Below, one piece after another: positions 35,687-46,975 of a stretch of DNA of 64,000 nucleotides (the stretch's first letter is position 1; every line of letters starts with the position of its first letter). The stretch spans positions 19,675,312 through 19,739,311 of the forward strand of contig CM063113.1 in NCBI GenBank assembly GCA_031841125.1, in the 5' to 3' direction. Under the pieces are notes generated by a model. It was not told the DNA's origin. It worked only from the letters and a program-made list of their open reading frames with translations, and did not search any database. The stretch is from Acanthococcus lagerstroemiae. Lineage: Eukaryota > Arthropoda > Insecta > Hemiptera > Eriococcidae. A program made the position numbers and the translations under genes.

Positions 35687-36330
35687 AAACCATGCTTTCC
35701 GCATACACCCCTTGTTCTTTTCTTTCTCTTACTCGTGGCGTTCTAACCTCGCCTTATAATAATTAAATTTTGTTTTCCTTCCACCGTGCTTAGTACTTCA
35801 TCAATTTCTTCAGACATTTTTTCGACTTTTTTTTCACTCTAACGTCATGTAAGCATATAACCTTGGACTATCACCAAAGATACTGGTTTTGCTGAAATTT
35901 TCACAATTAATATTCTCCCACTATGTTGGATATATAACTTTGCACTATATTCCCTACAGTCTTATTTATAATAATACCTATGCCTGCTTGTCTCCTTTCG
36001 GTGCTGTAAATAATTTTCCTGTACTCCCTCGTCCAAAAATCATTTTCTTCTGGCTATTTCACTTCACTAATTCCTTCTTGTATTCAGTTTTAATATTTTC
36101 ATCTTTTTCTTTAAACTTTCTAATTTGCCTACCTCATTCAGTGTCCTTAGATTCCACGTGCCTGTTTTCAATTCTGATAGTTTCTTACTAGGTAGTCTTC
36201 GCCCGGACATCCAAATGGGAGACTTCTTACGTCCGGAATTATTATTCACTGTGTGAGTTGCCATCGTAATTGTGATGGCGTTGATGCATCTCCAGAGAAG
36301 AGTACTGATGTAGTTTTCCTTTGCTTTCAT

Positions 36331-39300
36331 CAGAGTTTAAATGTCGGAGTCTTCCTTCTCCTGTGTGCCTTTAGCTTTACTTTAAGCCATTTCACCACGC
36401 CAAGGTAGCTCACACTGAGTGTGGTTTAGCGGAGGGGACGTCAAAAGGGAAAATACTAAAATGTACTATTATGGGTATCTAATAATAGGTTATCAAAGTT
36501 ACCGAATATCATGACTGTAGCGTGAAAATTGAGTAAGCTGTCAGGGTTGTGGACGGGGGTGTACATCCGAACCTTGGAGCACCCGTGTCCTCTATAAGAG
36601 CATCACGTCATTCCGCTATAGAATGTCTGCGAGAGATTTTGAGGAGAAAATATCGCCGGGAGAAAGGCTTGTGTTCTCGACGCTTTGCAGTACTGAAGCA
36701 AGTTTGACTGTCTAGACTCGAAAAAAGGGCGGCGGATAATACGACGACAGCCTTTCGGAATTAACGAAATTATCGAAAATGGGACACAAACAGAAAAAAT
36801 GAATAGAAAAACAAAAAGAAAAATTTTCGGAAAATGGGTAAAAGAAAAAAAAAAAGCGCGTGTAATAAATAGGCGCGTTCTATCCGTCCTTTCTTTTATC
36901 GATTAGAGGGGGGCTACTTTGTGTGCCGGGTGTAAGGGGGTGTGTGCGTTCGCTTGAGGGTTTGTGATGTATAGTTCGGGTCGCAATGCAAAGGAACATT
37001 TTCGGCTCAGTCGAGTTCTTATCTCTGGCCGCGTTGCTCTGGGTTCGCGTTATTCTCGTTCGCCTTTCCGGTCGTTCGCGTTTTATTTTAATTTTTTATT
37101 AAATTACTTACATCGTTTAATTTTTTTTTATCTGTGTTGTACGTACGTACTCGTTCGTCGATTAAAAAAAATTCTATTTTTGTGTTTCGGTTTCGTTCAA
37201 TGCGTTAATCTAGTCGATCGTTTCCAGTTTTTCGTAAAATTTGTTGTTCATATATTATCTACGCTAAATAGAGCGTACAAGTGAATATCTCTATATTGTG
37301 TTCAAGTCGTGGTCGTCTGTTTTATTGTCAGTGATAGTAAATATATACGGAAATTTAGTTCGTAATATCGTTTTGGATATGCTCGAAACGGAGATTGGAA
37401 CCGGCGTTTCTGCAGTTCGACCGGCATGGGCTATGTAGGCGATCGCCTGTTGTGATCCTCGGTGAGCAAAAGGTGAGTACAGGCTGATTTCTGACGTGAG
37501 GTAATGAATAAACCCATTGATTTGGGAGTTTCATTTTGTGAGCAGAATTAGTTGGATTGGTGACATTGACAACTTTCTCGCTGGTCGATAAATTTCATTT
37601 TTGTATTACTCTATACTGAGTCAAAAGTGTATGCAATTTTGAATAAAGTTGTGGAGTGGCTATGGCCTCAAGAGTTGGGCAAATTCCTAATAAAATTCAC
37701 TCGAATCACGAGTTTAAGTAAACGGACAGGAAATGATTCGATGATACTTTTCCGGAGATTATTAAAGGTATGAACTCAGTCATAGATACGTAGATACATA
37801 CAAAATAAAACCATTGTAATCCTTATTCAGTTGAAAATGAAGATAATTTTTTCCTTGTATTTTTAGTTACCATTTTTTCATGTGTATCCTCCGTGCTTCT
37901 TTCTATATCCAATGCGAAAATATGAAGATGAATGTTATAAATTGAAATAGACCCTGTTCTGCTGAACCAGTGAACACAAGATCCTTTTTATCCATTAGTA
38001 CCTCTTGCCTTGTTGCGAAGACAAAATAGAAAGAAAGAAAAAATATTGAAATTCGACATCATAATTTGTCAGGGAGTATTCGAATCACAGACACGGATAC
38101 ATCCACAGAAGATGATTTAACAAACCCTGCCCACTTTTAATAACCTGCCAAAGGTGATTCAGCCCATGTAGTAATGTATGTAACCCTTCAGGTCCTAACG
38201 TGTCTTGGCTTGATATCAGTGGTGGACTTAACAGGGCAGCTGGCGGACACTTGCTGAGTCCACCTTTAAAAAGGCTCCTCTGAACTCCCCTCCGCGGCGT
38301 ATATTTTCAGGAATGAGTTCCTCAGATTGTTCGGAAAACTCGTTAAATTTTCATCCGTTACCGTCAAATTAAGGAGTTTTAATCTCTTCAGTCTAGTTTT
38401 AAATGAGTTGTTCATCGTTGAATGGAATAGAGTGAACACTCGGGATGGATTATCTTGAGTGACTAGCGAAAGTGAGTGCATATCCGTTAGATTTTCCAAA
38501 TATCGTTTTGATATTACATATACCACCAAACAGGGTATCCCAGTTTTATGTGCCAAGCCGTTAGGGGGTAATAGTGCTCGGCGAGAGGACACACATTATG
38601 TACTGGTATGACTTATACTCAAAATTGAAGGAGCTATACGTCTTCAAAGTTGAAAATGATCAACTTTCATTTATGGCATTTAGTTCAGTGCACTTTTATT
38701 CGAAAAGTGTTGCAACCTCTTGCAAAATTTTTTGAATTTTGGAATTGAATTTTATTCGTGACAGCTTCATTGCGACCCGTTTTGAAGGGTAACAGTCGAT
38801 AACGCACTGAAAATGATACAAAAATATTACCACCTGTTACCAATCTTGAAAATTAAAGCGCCGGCGAAAAAATGAAAGTTTTGCATTCCAAAAATTATAC
38901 TCTTATTTTATGATTCGAATCCTGAGGCTGATGTTGCCTTTTCATATCCTAGGTAACTAAATTCAGTACATCTTCGTTACTCTTTTGATGTGATTTAATC
39001 AGACTCTCAGAAGTTCGCTTATTTTCAAACTAGTCTTGAGTATAGGCCTTATAAGTGCCTAAAGTTTTTTGTTTCAGTCGAGTATTACCATCTAGTACCA
39101 TCTTGGTATACTCAGCTGGAGCTCCTTGTATAGACTTCGTTCTGAGCATGTTATTTTTTTTCGTCTTTTTTTCTTCCTGTTCTCCCGACTCACGTCGACT
39201 GCTGGTAGCGCCTAGCTCAAAATCTCCCGAACTTCTTCACAAATCAATTACTTGATCATTTTTTCTTGAAAAGTTTTTTCATTTATGCGATGATTCTTGA

Positions 39301-39520
39301 AATATATATTGAACATTTCAATTATACCCAAAATTTGAATCAGTACTTCGTTCAGCCAAGCTCCACCCTCTTAACAAGATGCATACGTTTCACTTTCAGT
39401 TGGTGTTTTCTTGTTTACAATAAACGTAACTCGAGATATTTAGGTTCATAGTGGCGAGAGTACACCTTTTGGTAAAAATAACCAAACGCCACTAATTGTT
39501 CTAGTAGACGCTCCTAACAT
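36331..39520. other. Unassigned DNA including a possible host promoter
   Basis: No coding gene recognised. A CpG-richer segment at about 36880-37480 is listed separately. The minus-strand 108-residue open frame at 38266-38592 shows no known motif. Confidence 0.4.
37000..37472 (+). promoter_or_regulatory. Candidate promoter and non-coding first exon
   Basis: A CpG-richer island contains GCTCAGTCGAGTTC near 37004, matching the arthropod initiator TCAGT. About 470 bp downstream is a strong 5' splice site, AAAAG followed by GTGAGTAC (intron start 37473). There is no long open frame between them, so this would be a 5'-UTR exon spliced to an exon outside the window. All of this is inference from short motifs. 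Confidence 0.25.
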
Positions 39521-39526
39521 GTTAAA

Positions 39527-39676
39527 AAAAAAGTAGAAGAAAAACAAAAATATGAAGTCGAAAATGTTCATTTTTTGTTCGAATTCTTATTGAATGACTG
39601 TAAAAAAAAAAATTGAAACAAAACAAAAATATGAAGTCAAAAATGTTCAGTTTTTGTCCGATTTCTTATGGAATGA
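39527..39676. repeat. Two-copy tandem repeat, about 77-bp unit
   Basis: Two adjacent units share CAAAAATATGAAGTC and AAAATGTTCA, then TTTTTGT, followed by TTCTTAT.GAATGA. They begin near 39527 and 39604. This is a local duplication without coding. Confidence 0.75.
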
Positions 39677-40009
39677 GTATTTGTATTTGAATGAATCTGA
39701 AAGACTTCTTAGGCAGTACTTGGGTCTCTCACGTAAACTGTATTTGCGTGTTACCATACACAGTCGTATAATATTCGAAACTCTTGGAATGTTGGTCTTA
39801 TCGATGGCGCATGATGATCCCCTCTTCACCTCCTCGAGCTTCATCCTGTCATTTAAAATATACGTTATGAAATATTCAATCTACGGAGTGTGAGCTGGTA
39901 GCAGTCACGGATACACGGGGTAGGCAATGAAGGAAATTTTTCCTCTCAGCATTTCGAAAATAACTTTTACCAAGTCTCAGACGCCTGGCTATAGTTGTAG
40001 CGAGTATCA

Positions 40010-40645
40010 CAAGATCTGTAACTAATGTAAAAGAGCTTTGGAGGTCGTTCTTCGAAAATCATGGCGTTCTGGAAGTCGTACAGAATCCAGAATAATGAGT
40101 CTTGAAAAGTCTTGTGTAGTATCGTAGAGTCTTGCAAAGCTGTAACGAACTCTTCAAAAGTTCTAAAAAGTTCTTAGGCAGTATGGAAGTCATGAAAATT
40201 CTTGAACACACTTAGCGAATCTGTGTAGCGATTCTGTGTTGAAGTTAAAACGAATTGTGAACAGTCTTAGCAAATCCTGAAAAAATGTAAAAGAGCCTGA
40301 CAAAGGGCTACTGTATCTTGCACAAGTGTGGAAGAGTCCTTAAATATGTTGGCCAAGTCTTGCAGAGTCTTGATAAAGCCTAGGTGAGTCATAAAAAGTC
40401 TTGAATAAGTCTTAGAAGTTTGCGGATCTCGAACAAAAGCCGTAGCATTATAAAGAAGTTTGTTGACGTCTTTTTTGTGCATTGGAGAGTTTACGTAGTT
40501 CATCTTCAGAAACCTTGTAGTCTCGTACGAATCTTGAAATGCTTTTACAGTTTCGGTATCCAGTCTGAAAGAATCATAGTAAATCATGAACGAATTTTGA
40601 ACAGTTTGTAAGATCAAATCAAAATATGAGGATATCACAGCATAT
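40010..40645. repeat. Degenerate AGTCTTG-rich repeat region
   Basis: The words GTCTTG, AAAAGTCTTG and related forms recur many times at short irregular spacing on the plus strand. The open frames here (40267-40659 minus, 40420-40611 plus) arise from this simple composition. It may be a decayed satellite, with similar words at 42260-42298 and 61365-61475. Confidence 0.45.
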
Positions 40646-40710
40646 AATATTTTTGACATTTCATTTTGATTATCTTCGGCCCACGAAGAGCGAAGGTTTC
40701 CTGTAGTCTA

Positions 40711-40744
40711 TCTCTCTCTCTCTCTCTCTCTCTCCTCTCTCTCT
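40711..40744. repeat. (CT)n microsatellite
   Basis: A run of TC dinucleotides with a single interruption near 40734. Confidence 0.9.
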
Positions 40745-40887
40745 TACCTGCAACTCTTTGAAAGTCTTTTACCACCCCTTCCTCGCCCCATCGACAACGT
40801 TTTGATGTGCCTTGGTAACCTATTTTTCCTTTTGTAATGTGTTAAATACCAAAAAATTGTCTTGTAGGTCTATCGGTCATCTTTCGG

Positions 40888-41895
40888 CTGCATCCGAATT
40901 TAGTCCCGAAATGGTAATATCGCAGCCGAGTTTAGTTCGGGAGTGATTCCGAGTTTAGCCCACGCAAGTGGTCGAGTTTAGTCCATGCAAATAGTCCGAT
41001 TTAGTCCCGTAACTTTCTAGGCGCCTGCAAGTAGGTAGTAGGCGATTCTGACAGTGTACGCCGAGACTTCAAATCGAATATCCACGGGGCTGTTGCGAGG
41101 GTGCTACCTTCTTCACAGGTTCGCGGCTGTCGCTTCCACCTAGCTCAAAACTGGTGGCGAAACATTCAAAAGCTAGGTCGGGCTACAGTGTACATGGACA
41201 GAGACTCGGATGACGACAACTTCTTGGAGCTGTTTTTCGGTCTGCCTTTTCTTGATCCACACGAAATACAGGGTTGCTTCTTGAACTTGAACCGCAGAAC
41301 ACCCAGATCCAGAACTTCTGTGATTACGTGTTGGAGTGTTATATCGCAGATGATTGTAGCTTCCCACCGAGCATGTGGGCAGCGTTTAGTGCGACCATAA
41401 CTAGAACTACAAATGCGTGCGAATCATTCCAGAATATTTTATGCCGCCCATCCAACATTTTCAAATTGCTTCACGTCCTCCTCGAAGTTCAATGTGACGT
41501 TCATGGGATAATGTTCGACGTACACCGTCCACAAAGGAGACGTAACGTTATTGACAAGGAGTCTCGTATAGGAAATCTCATGACACGGTGCGCGAAATAG
41601 GAGAGTTCATATGTCCGGAATATTTCAAACGTGTTTCCTTCAAGTTCCTCCCCCCACGCTGAACGTGCTTTCTTTTCCTATTTTTTCATGACGATGCAAC
41701 AGCTGATATGACGTTCCCTACAAAATTCTAGTTTTGGTGGACTGGGTAAGCCGACAGGTATCTTCTGATAAAGCTAACAGGCGTACAAAACTGCGAGGGA
41801 CTAAACTCGGATATAGCTTCGGACTAAACTCGGCCTTTAACGTGGGACTAAACTTGGTTAAAAAAAGGTCAACGAGACTGAACTCGGAACCGCTC
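40888..41895 (+). mobile_element. MULE-type DNA transposon, internally deleted, 10-bp TSD
   Basis: A 1008-bp element is flanked by CATCTTTCGG (40878-40887) and CATCTTTCAG (41896-41905), a 9/10 direct repeat; MULEs make 8-11-bp duplications. The terminal regions are inverted. The left has five copies of a CCGAGTTTAGTCCC-like word (about 40894, 40926, 40949, 40972, 40996). The right has four copies of the reverse form GGGACTAAACTCGG (about 41797, 41821, 41844, 41874). Between them lies a piece of transposase. The full element would be several kb, so this copy has lost most of its gene. Confidence 0.8.
41101..41600 (+). pseudogene. MULE transposase remnant
   Basis: Two overlapping frames cover consecutive parts of a MULE-family transposase. 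The first (41110-41290) reads VRGCRFHLAQNWWRNIQKLG and then LELFFGLPFLDPHEI, matching the conserved C.FH...W.R.IQ..GL block and the FFGLPFL segment that follows. The second (about 41290-41600) reads FCDYVLECYIADDCSFPPSMWAAF then RTTNACESFQ, the typical C-terminal W...RTTNACE.FH motif. A frameshift near 41280-41290 separates them. The N-terminal DDE part and DNA-binding domain are absent. It sits inside the TIR pair of 40888-41895. Confidence 0.8.
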
Positions 41896-41905
41896 CATCT
41901 TTCAG

Positions 41906-44900
41906 CCTTGCTACATTCCTGCCCACTTCTGTTTCATCTTTTAGATGTATCTAAGTCTACATTATTTGGTAACGTTTAAGTCTGCTAATTTTTCTTACGA
42001 TCTTTAAGATTGTGCCCTAGGATCGATCTTTCTATCGAATCTTAAATGGTTGCTGTTTTTTGAAGGGTTTTGACGGTTAGAGGTTATGTTTGACAGCCTT
42101 GTTTTAACGACCGGACAATGCATTTTGAAAACGGCGCTTTTTTGTTGATTTTTATTAGGGCCCTTCAATATTGTTTTGAGAGACCAAAACGTGTTCCGTG
42201 CTTTCGATATCTTATTTTGATTTGTTTTTCGGTGCGATGTACTAGCGACCTGTAAATAAGTTTTGAAAAGTTTTGAAACCAGTCTAGAAAAGTCTAAAAG
42301 ATATTCACTTGCGCATTGAAAGACTGAAATCTTCCTTCCGAAAGAAAAATTTGATAGTATTGTAATAAACCTCCAGAAGTTTCCAGACCTAGTTGCCCAG
42401 ATGATGAAAAGAAATTGTAACAGGAAACGAAGAGTGTATGTTTCAACGCCAAGAGGAAATTCTCAGGTATTTTATCTCTCATCTGTTAGCTCAATCACCA
42501 CCCAAATAGTCCTCAGAAAGGAGAGAGAAAACTAAATTAACTTCTTGTAGATTATAACCGCAATCCGTTATTGGTCAGTGTTGCTGATGGAGTTGGGGAT
42601 CTTCATTAGCCTTCAATGCGCGGTATCTTTTTATACATTTATTTTACTCTCAAGAAATTGTTCCTTCATTCATCAATGATCGAGCTACTGCTGCTTCTCT
42701 GATACGAGAAATAGTACTATTGCACCTGAGGCAGTTACTCATTAACCCCATTTCCCCACTGAAAAATATTCTGGCTCTGAACTTTCTAGTTTCCGAAGAA
42801 GTAAAGTTAGCCAGGAGAGATTTCTGAAACTTCTGCAGCGTGTCACATTTTAGTATTCGCTGCGAAGTCGTAGCCTATATTTCTGTATCTTCGAATGAGA
42901 AATTTCCTATCATTATTTTCCACTCGACTTCCAGTTTCATCTCACGCACGATACCGTTCGTTCTAATAATTTCTATTTGCCGTATCTCGAACGCTCTTCA
43001 CCCGCATTGCCTGCTCTCGAAACGAAATGCCGAGCCGATTTTTTTCTCTCTTCAATATTGGGTAAATATGTCGTCAAAGAACGTTCACCCTACTTGGAAA
43101 ACGATTCCACATCGTGCGAATTCATTTTTTTGGATTTCATTTCGTCAGTTCCGAGCACCCTATGCGTGTCGTACTCAATGGTCTCTAACAAACTTTTCTC
43201 ATAAACCGTGCAAACGGTGGGTCGCGAGTGAGAGGCGCCTGTGTCCTCCTCCGGTCGTCGGCGTTTTCACTCCTCCCCCTCCCCCCGACGATGCACGTCT
43301 GCCGGCTATTAATTTCCTGTCGCACGACGAACTCGAGAAACACGTTTTATTACTCCGGGAGTAATTAACCGCTACCGAAAATTAAGAATAAAGCGTGTTA
43401 CGACTCGGGCCGAAGAGAAGACTGAGAGCAGCGCGAAAAAGGTATATAACGGGAAACTTTGTCTGCTGCCGAAAGTTTATGGGAATGAAGGCGCCATTCG
43501 GACAAAATTGAAACGCGGACTCGAACAGCACTCGGCGTTCCGTTGTACACGTTTTTAGGATACTAGGAAGATCCTATCTTGAGTGACAGTTTTGACGGAA
43601 ATTTTGTAGGAAGAATGCGAAGAGCAAAGACTGGTAGGATGAGTAGTGTGGGTACAAAAACACAGACGATGACGCTGTTGTAAAGAAAAAAAAAAACTGT
43701 CCAAGCGCTGTGAAAACTAAGTTACAGAGCATGTTAAAGAATCTGTAAGCAGATGGTGTCCCTCGGCATCTCAACGTATGTGCCAAAAGTTAGTTCACAA
43801 CGTGAGTGAACAACTTTTCTTGGCACATGTGAACTAACTTCTGGCACACATTATATATTAAGGAGCTGATCTTTTTTGTTCTGCGGGAAGATATTGATGA
43901 GATATGACAAAATCAACTATTATGTCTTCTTATGTCTCGCTGGTCTGTCTTACTATGTTTTTTATGCCTTATGTTACGACCCGAAATCGTAACTTAAGAT
44001 ATAATAAGTTATCCTGTCTCTGCCTCATGAGCGAATGGAATTGTGCGTACCAGATCAGAATAACAATTGAAGAGAATGCGCCAAATTTAACAGTTTGATA
44101 AATATTTTTTTTCATCCTAAATTACCTCATAAATAGAACGAGCAGAGCTTTCCAAAAAGATTAGCCAAAATCCATATCAGGAAGTAAAGCAGCTAAAGTA
44201 TCCAAAGTGGAGGTAGGTTCAAAGGACGCCAGCTGATAGCTACGAGTAGCCGACCCTAAGCCATTCGAAGTTGCCTTCTTGTTTCGAACTTGCAGCTAAA
44301 TGACAGTCGTCTAAAAGTTTCAAAAGTATGTCTCGTTTTTGAAAAAACAAAAATTATAATTTAATTCCCGACGTTAAAACTGTAATGGCAGCGCTGGTTA
44401 TGTTTTATTTTAAAATATTCGAACCTGACACTACGGGCTACTTTGTCGGAAAAGTTCCCGTGAGAAGCTTGTACAGTTTTGGCAAACTTTTCCTGATTTT
44501 GAATTTTTCTCCGTGGAATTTTTTCGCTTCTTGGTTTTTTGAATTTAGTATTACAATTCATCGTATCGATTCGATTGGTTATCCATTCTATCGTTGAGGG
44601 TCAGCGAAAAGTCATCACAACTTACACTCCGTAAAAGGGTTCTCTAATCCCCATGAACCACTGATCCCAGTAGCCGTCGTTCCCTTAATTCTCTTTTTTG
44701 CCGCCAGATAAACCAAGTTGCCGGGAGCCATGCCCTCATTTGCTTCCCTCTTGATTACAACTCTGCCTCGAACTACTAGGTTGGAGAAAGATTTTGAAAA
44801 GTTGTGTTGCAGTCGGATGTGTCAGCGAATGTTCGTGATTTTACGATCTCGTAGGTATTGGTTACTGGTGTGTATGTTGTTGACAAGACTAAGAGTTCAG

Positions 44901-45590
44901 GTTTTCACGTCACTGCAATTGCATAAATACGGCCAGGGATGTAGGAAGTTAGCTCGCATCGAAAACTCGAAACCGCCGACGGTATTGTGAAACCATTTTT
45001 TATCCGAACTGGGAATGTCGCATAAATATTTCGATTCGAAGCGAACCAACGTTTTTACGGCAAACGGAATAGGCAATTTCTCGTACACTGCAGTTCGTCG
45101 AACGCATACCGCGCGACAGCGAGCACCCCTTTTCGACTCGGAAATATTTCAAACATTCGAGCTGTGCGATCTATGAGTTCGAAAGGCGGACGTGGGTTAC
45201 GTGACCTGCGGTGTATCGTTCTCGTTTGTATGCAGACTCGACTACAACTCCGCGTCGGTGCTACTGTTTCCAACCTGTCATTACAATAACCATGGTGTTC
45301 ATTCTGGATTGATGACTGCCGAGTGGCTTGTCGTGTATGCGTTTGATATGTATGTAATACGAATTTGGTTTCGATGTTTCTGGTAGAAATTCTGCAATCA
45401 TCCGAAAACTGTACTTTGCAAATTCGTATACATTGAATCCGCCGACTAGGAACTGAGTAGTATGTGACTCATCTCGAAGGAAACGAAGAACCACCGATTT
45501 TCCCGACGTCGACAGCTTCAAAATTGGCAACCGCTTGTGAAATTCTTATAAACAGCTGGAAAATAAAAGTAGGCTATCCATGAAATGCCA
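41906..45590. other. Unassigned DNA with a CpG-richer part
   Basis: No gene recognised. The 174-residue plus-strand frame at 42840-43364 has no motif. Its end overlaps a CpG- and C-rich stretch (43190-43560) that seems single-copy. A second CpG-richer segment lies at about 44940-45300. A triple-arm hairpin is listed separately. Confidence 0.4.
43779..43848. repeat. Compact hairpin with three related arms
   Basis: TGTGCCAAAAGTTAGTTCAC (43779-43798) pairs with GTGAACTAACTTCTGGCACA (43829-43848), with one mismatch. A third, intermediate copy GTGAACAACTTTTCTTGGCA (43806-43825) could pair with the first arm instead. This suggests duplication of one arm of a small inverted-repeat element. Confidence 0.7.
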
Positions 45591-45769
45591 AATTTATTTT
45601 GAGCGCGGAGAATGATACTTGGTCTATGTGCCCTGAGGCTAATGTTTGGTGAATGAAGAAAATCTGTATTTAGAAGATGGAAGATGACAAATTTCACGGA
45701 TGGCTGGACACGATCCTTGCAAAGTTATGCAAAATTTGAGAAGGGAAGAAATGGTAATTGCCTTCAGAA

Positions 45770-45895
45770 GTGCGACAGGGTGTCTGCTGGGCAATAAAAT
45801 CAAGAAAATAGCGTGGAAATTTGCATGAGGGCAAGAAAGTTGAAAAAAGCAAGAAAATGGCAAGTTTTTGAACTGCCACTAGCCAGGCAATTAAT
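45770..45895 (+). repeat. Dispersed AAAAGTCA-family repeat segment
   Basis: The segment begins ACAGGGTGTCTGCTGG and continues with AGAAAATRGCRTGGAAA and GCAAGAAAATGG words. It resembles the termini at 6678 and 53845. No coding. Confidence 0.4.
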
Positions 45896-46084
45896 GTTCA
45901 AAAAACTACAAAAATAATAATTTCCAATGTTAATGAGGATTATAAATGTCAAAAGGGCATCCGTTCATTGTGCTCTTTTATTTGACATGTAACTCCTCGT
46001 TTATAGCTATGCTTGCAAGTTGCATGTCTGCGACGTAACGTGATGTGATTATGTGAATCAAATATAGAGTGCGCACATTATTCA

Positions 46085-46865
46085 GTGTGTATCGGTCCTA
46101 TGAAGACAGCTCCTGAACCTATTGCTTACAAAATACTGAATGTGGGGTCATGTTCTATTCATATTGTTCACAACAGTTACAAAATAACCCACAAGAAAGT
46201 CTCATGGACTGTGAATAAACTTCTGAGATCATGTTATTTTCTCCTGAAACATTTTCCTACAATTCGAGCTGCATACAGATATTTAGGAAAAACAAAATAT
46301 CTCCCTCTGAAATTTTGCGCTATTCGATGGCTCAAGATTCTAGATCCAATGAGAGCGTATATAAAAGGTGTTGCGAAGAATCCACCTGATAGTAATACTT
46401 ATCGTTCAGCAAAAACTTACAAGATGATTTTCTAAAAGCAAAGATGCACTTTTTACTAATAATTTCGGAAGAGTGTTACCCATTTCTTTTGAAATTCCAA
46501 TCAAATAATGCACTCTTCCCATTTTTATATGGTGACATGTATAATTTAGTCAGAATAATTGGTAAGAAGTTCATGAAAGAAGTTGTTTTGACAAGTGACA
46601 TTTAAAATGATAATTTGAAAGATTTGAACCACGTTGGCATTGGTTTTGGAGCATCGGAGGCCATCAAAGGAAAACAATATTATGATGTATTAAAATTGAA
46701 AACTGAATGTCGTGATTTTTTGAAGGAAATGTTTAAGCATTTAGTGGCTAAGTGTCCTCTGACAAATGAAGTTGTCCATGGTGAGCTTTTCACGTCCGGA
46801 AAAATTATTAACCTGTTATTTGGAAAACCTACATTTCCTGGAAAGAGATACTGTTTTAGCTTTCC
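46085..46865 (+). pseudogene. hAT-like transposase relic
   Basis: The first frame (46085-46435) reads VGSCSIHIVHNSYK, VNKLLRSCYFLLKHFPTIRAAY, LPLKFCAIRWLKILDPMRAYI and KNPPDSNTY. The reading continues through a stop near 46433 into KMHFLLIISEECYPFLLKFQ, and then, in the frame at 46615-46929, HVGIGFGASEAIKGK and FLKEMFKHLVAKCPL. The C..H..HN segment and the FCAIRWL block recall hAT-like transposases and related domesticated proteins, but I name the superfamily only tentatively. The N-terminal zinc finger and the C-terminal dimerisation region are not seen. Stops at about 46433 and 46603 make it a pseudogene. Confidence 0.55.
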
Positions 46866-46887
46866 ATTGCTTTCAACAGGGTTTATC

Positions 46888-46911
46888 CAGGGGCGGATGA
46901 GCCATAGGGCA
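46888..46911. mobile_element. hAT-like terminus remnant
   Basis: CAGGGGCGGATGAGCCATAG resembles hAT terminal inverted repeats, which often start CAGGGGCGG. It marks the junction between the hAT-like transposase relic on the left and the RTE copy on the right. No matching right end was found. A second such start is at 60651. Confidence 0.35.
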
Positions 46912-46975
46912 CATGTGTTTATTCAATAATTTGGTTCACTACGAAAATATTTTCTACAGTTAAGAAGCCTTTTCT

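Larger units (their letters stand above)
31893..36330 (-). mobile_element. RTE-type LINE, endonuclease to C terminus, with two insertions
   Basis: Read downward from 36330. Endonuclease start LKTGTWNLRTLNEVGKLE (about 36175), VQGYMLT (about 35845), LIII...NA (about 35755), GKHG interrupted then LGERNE.GARL (about 35690 and 35110), and EADVDSDHNL (about 34940). Linker LTDEKGKLLN (about 34440) and VRYVEKSYRNGAG (about 33465). RT FVIPKKTGARKFEDY, SDQFGVRKGRGT (about 33075), a degraded palm, and a C-terminal IIGHNIRHPEIL..LLEG and MKRLAQ (about 32000-32190). The same family is on the plus strand at 2810-4680. A solo LTR (33479-34309) and a second insert (35140-35686) split it. Stops are frequent. 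Confidence 0.8.

Noticed and set aside
38266..38592. 108-residue minus-strand open frame, leucine-rich in its second half
   Set aside because: There is no true LRR spacing, no relatives are recognised, and the flanks give no gene structure.
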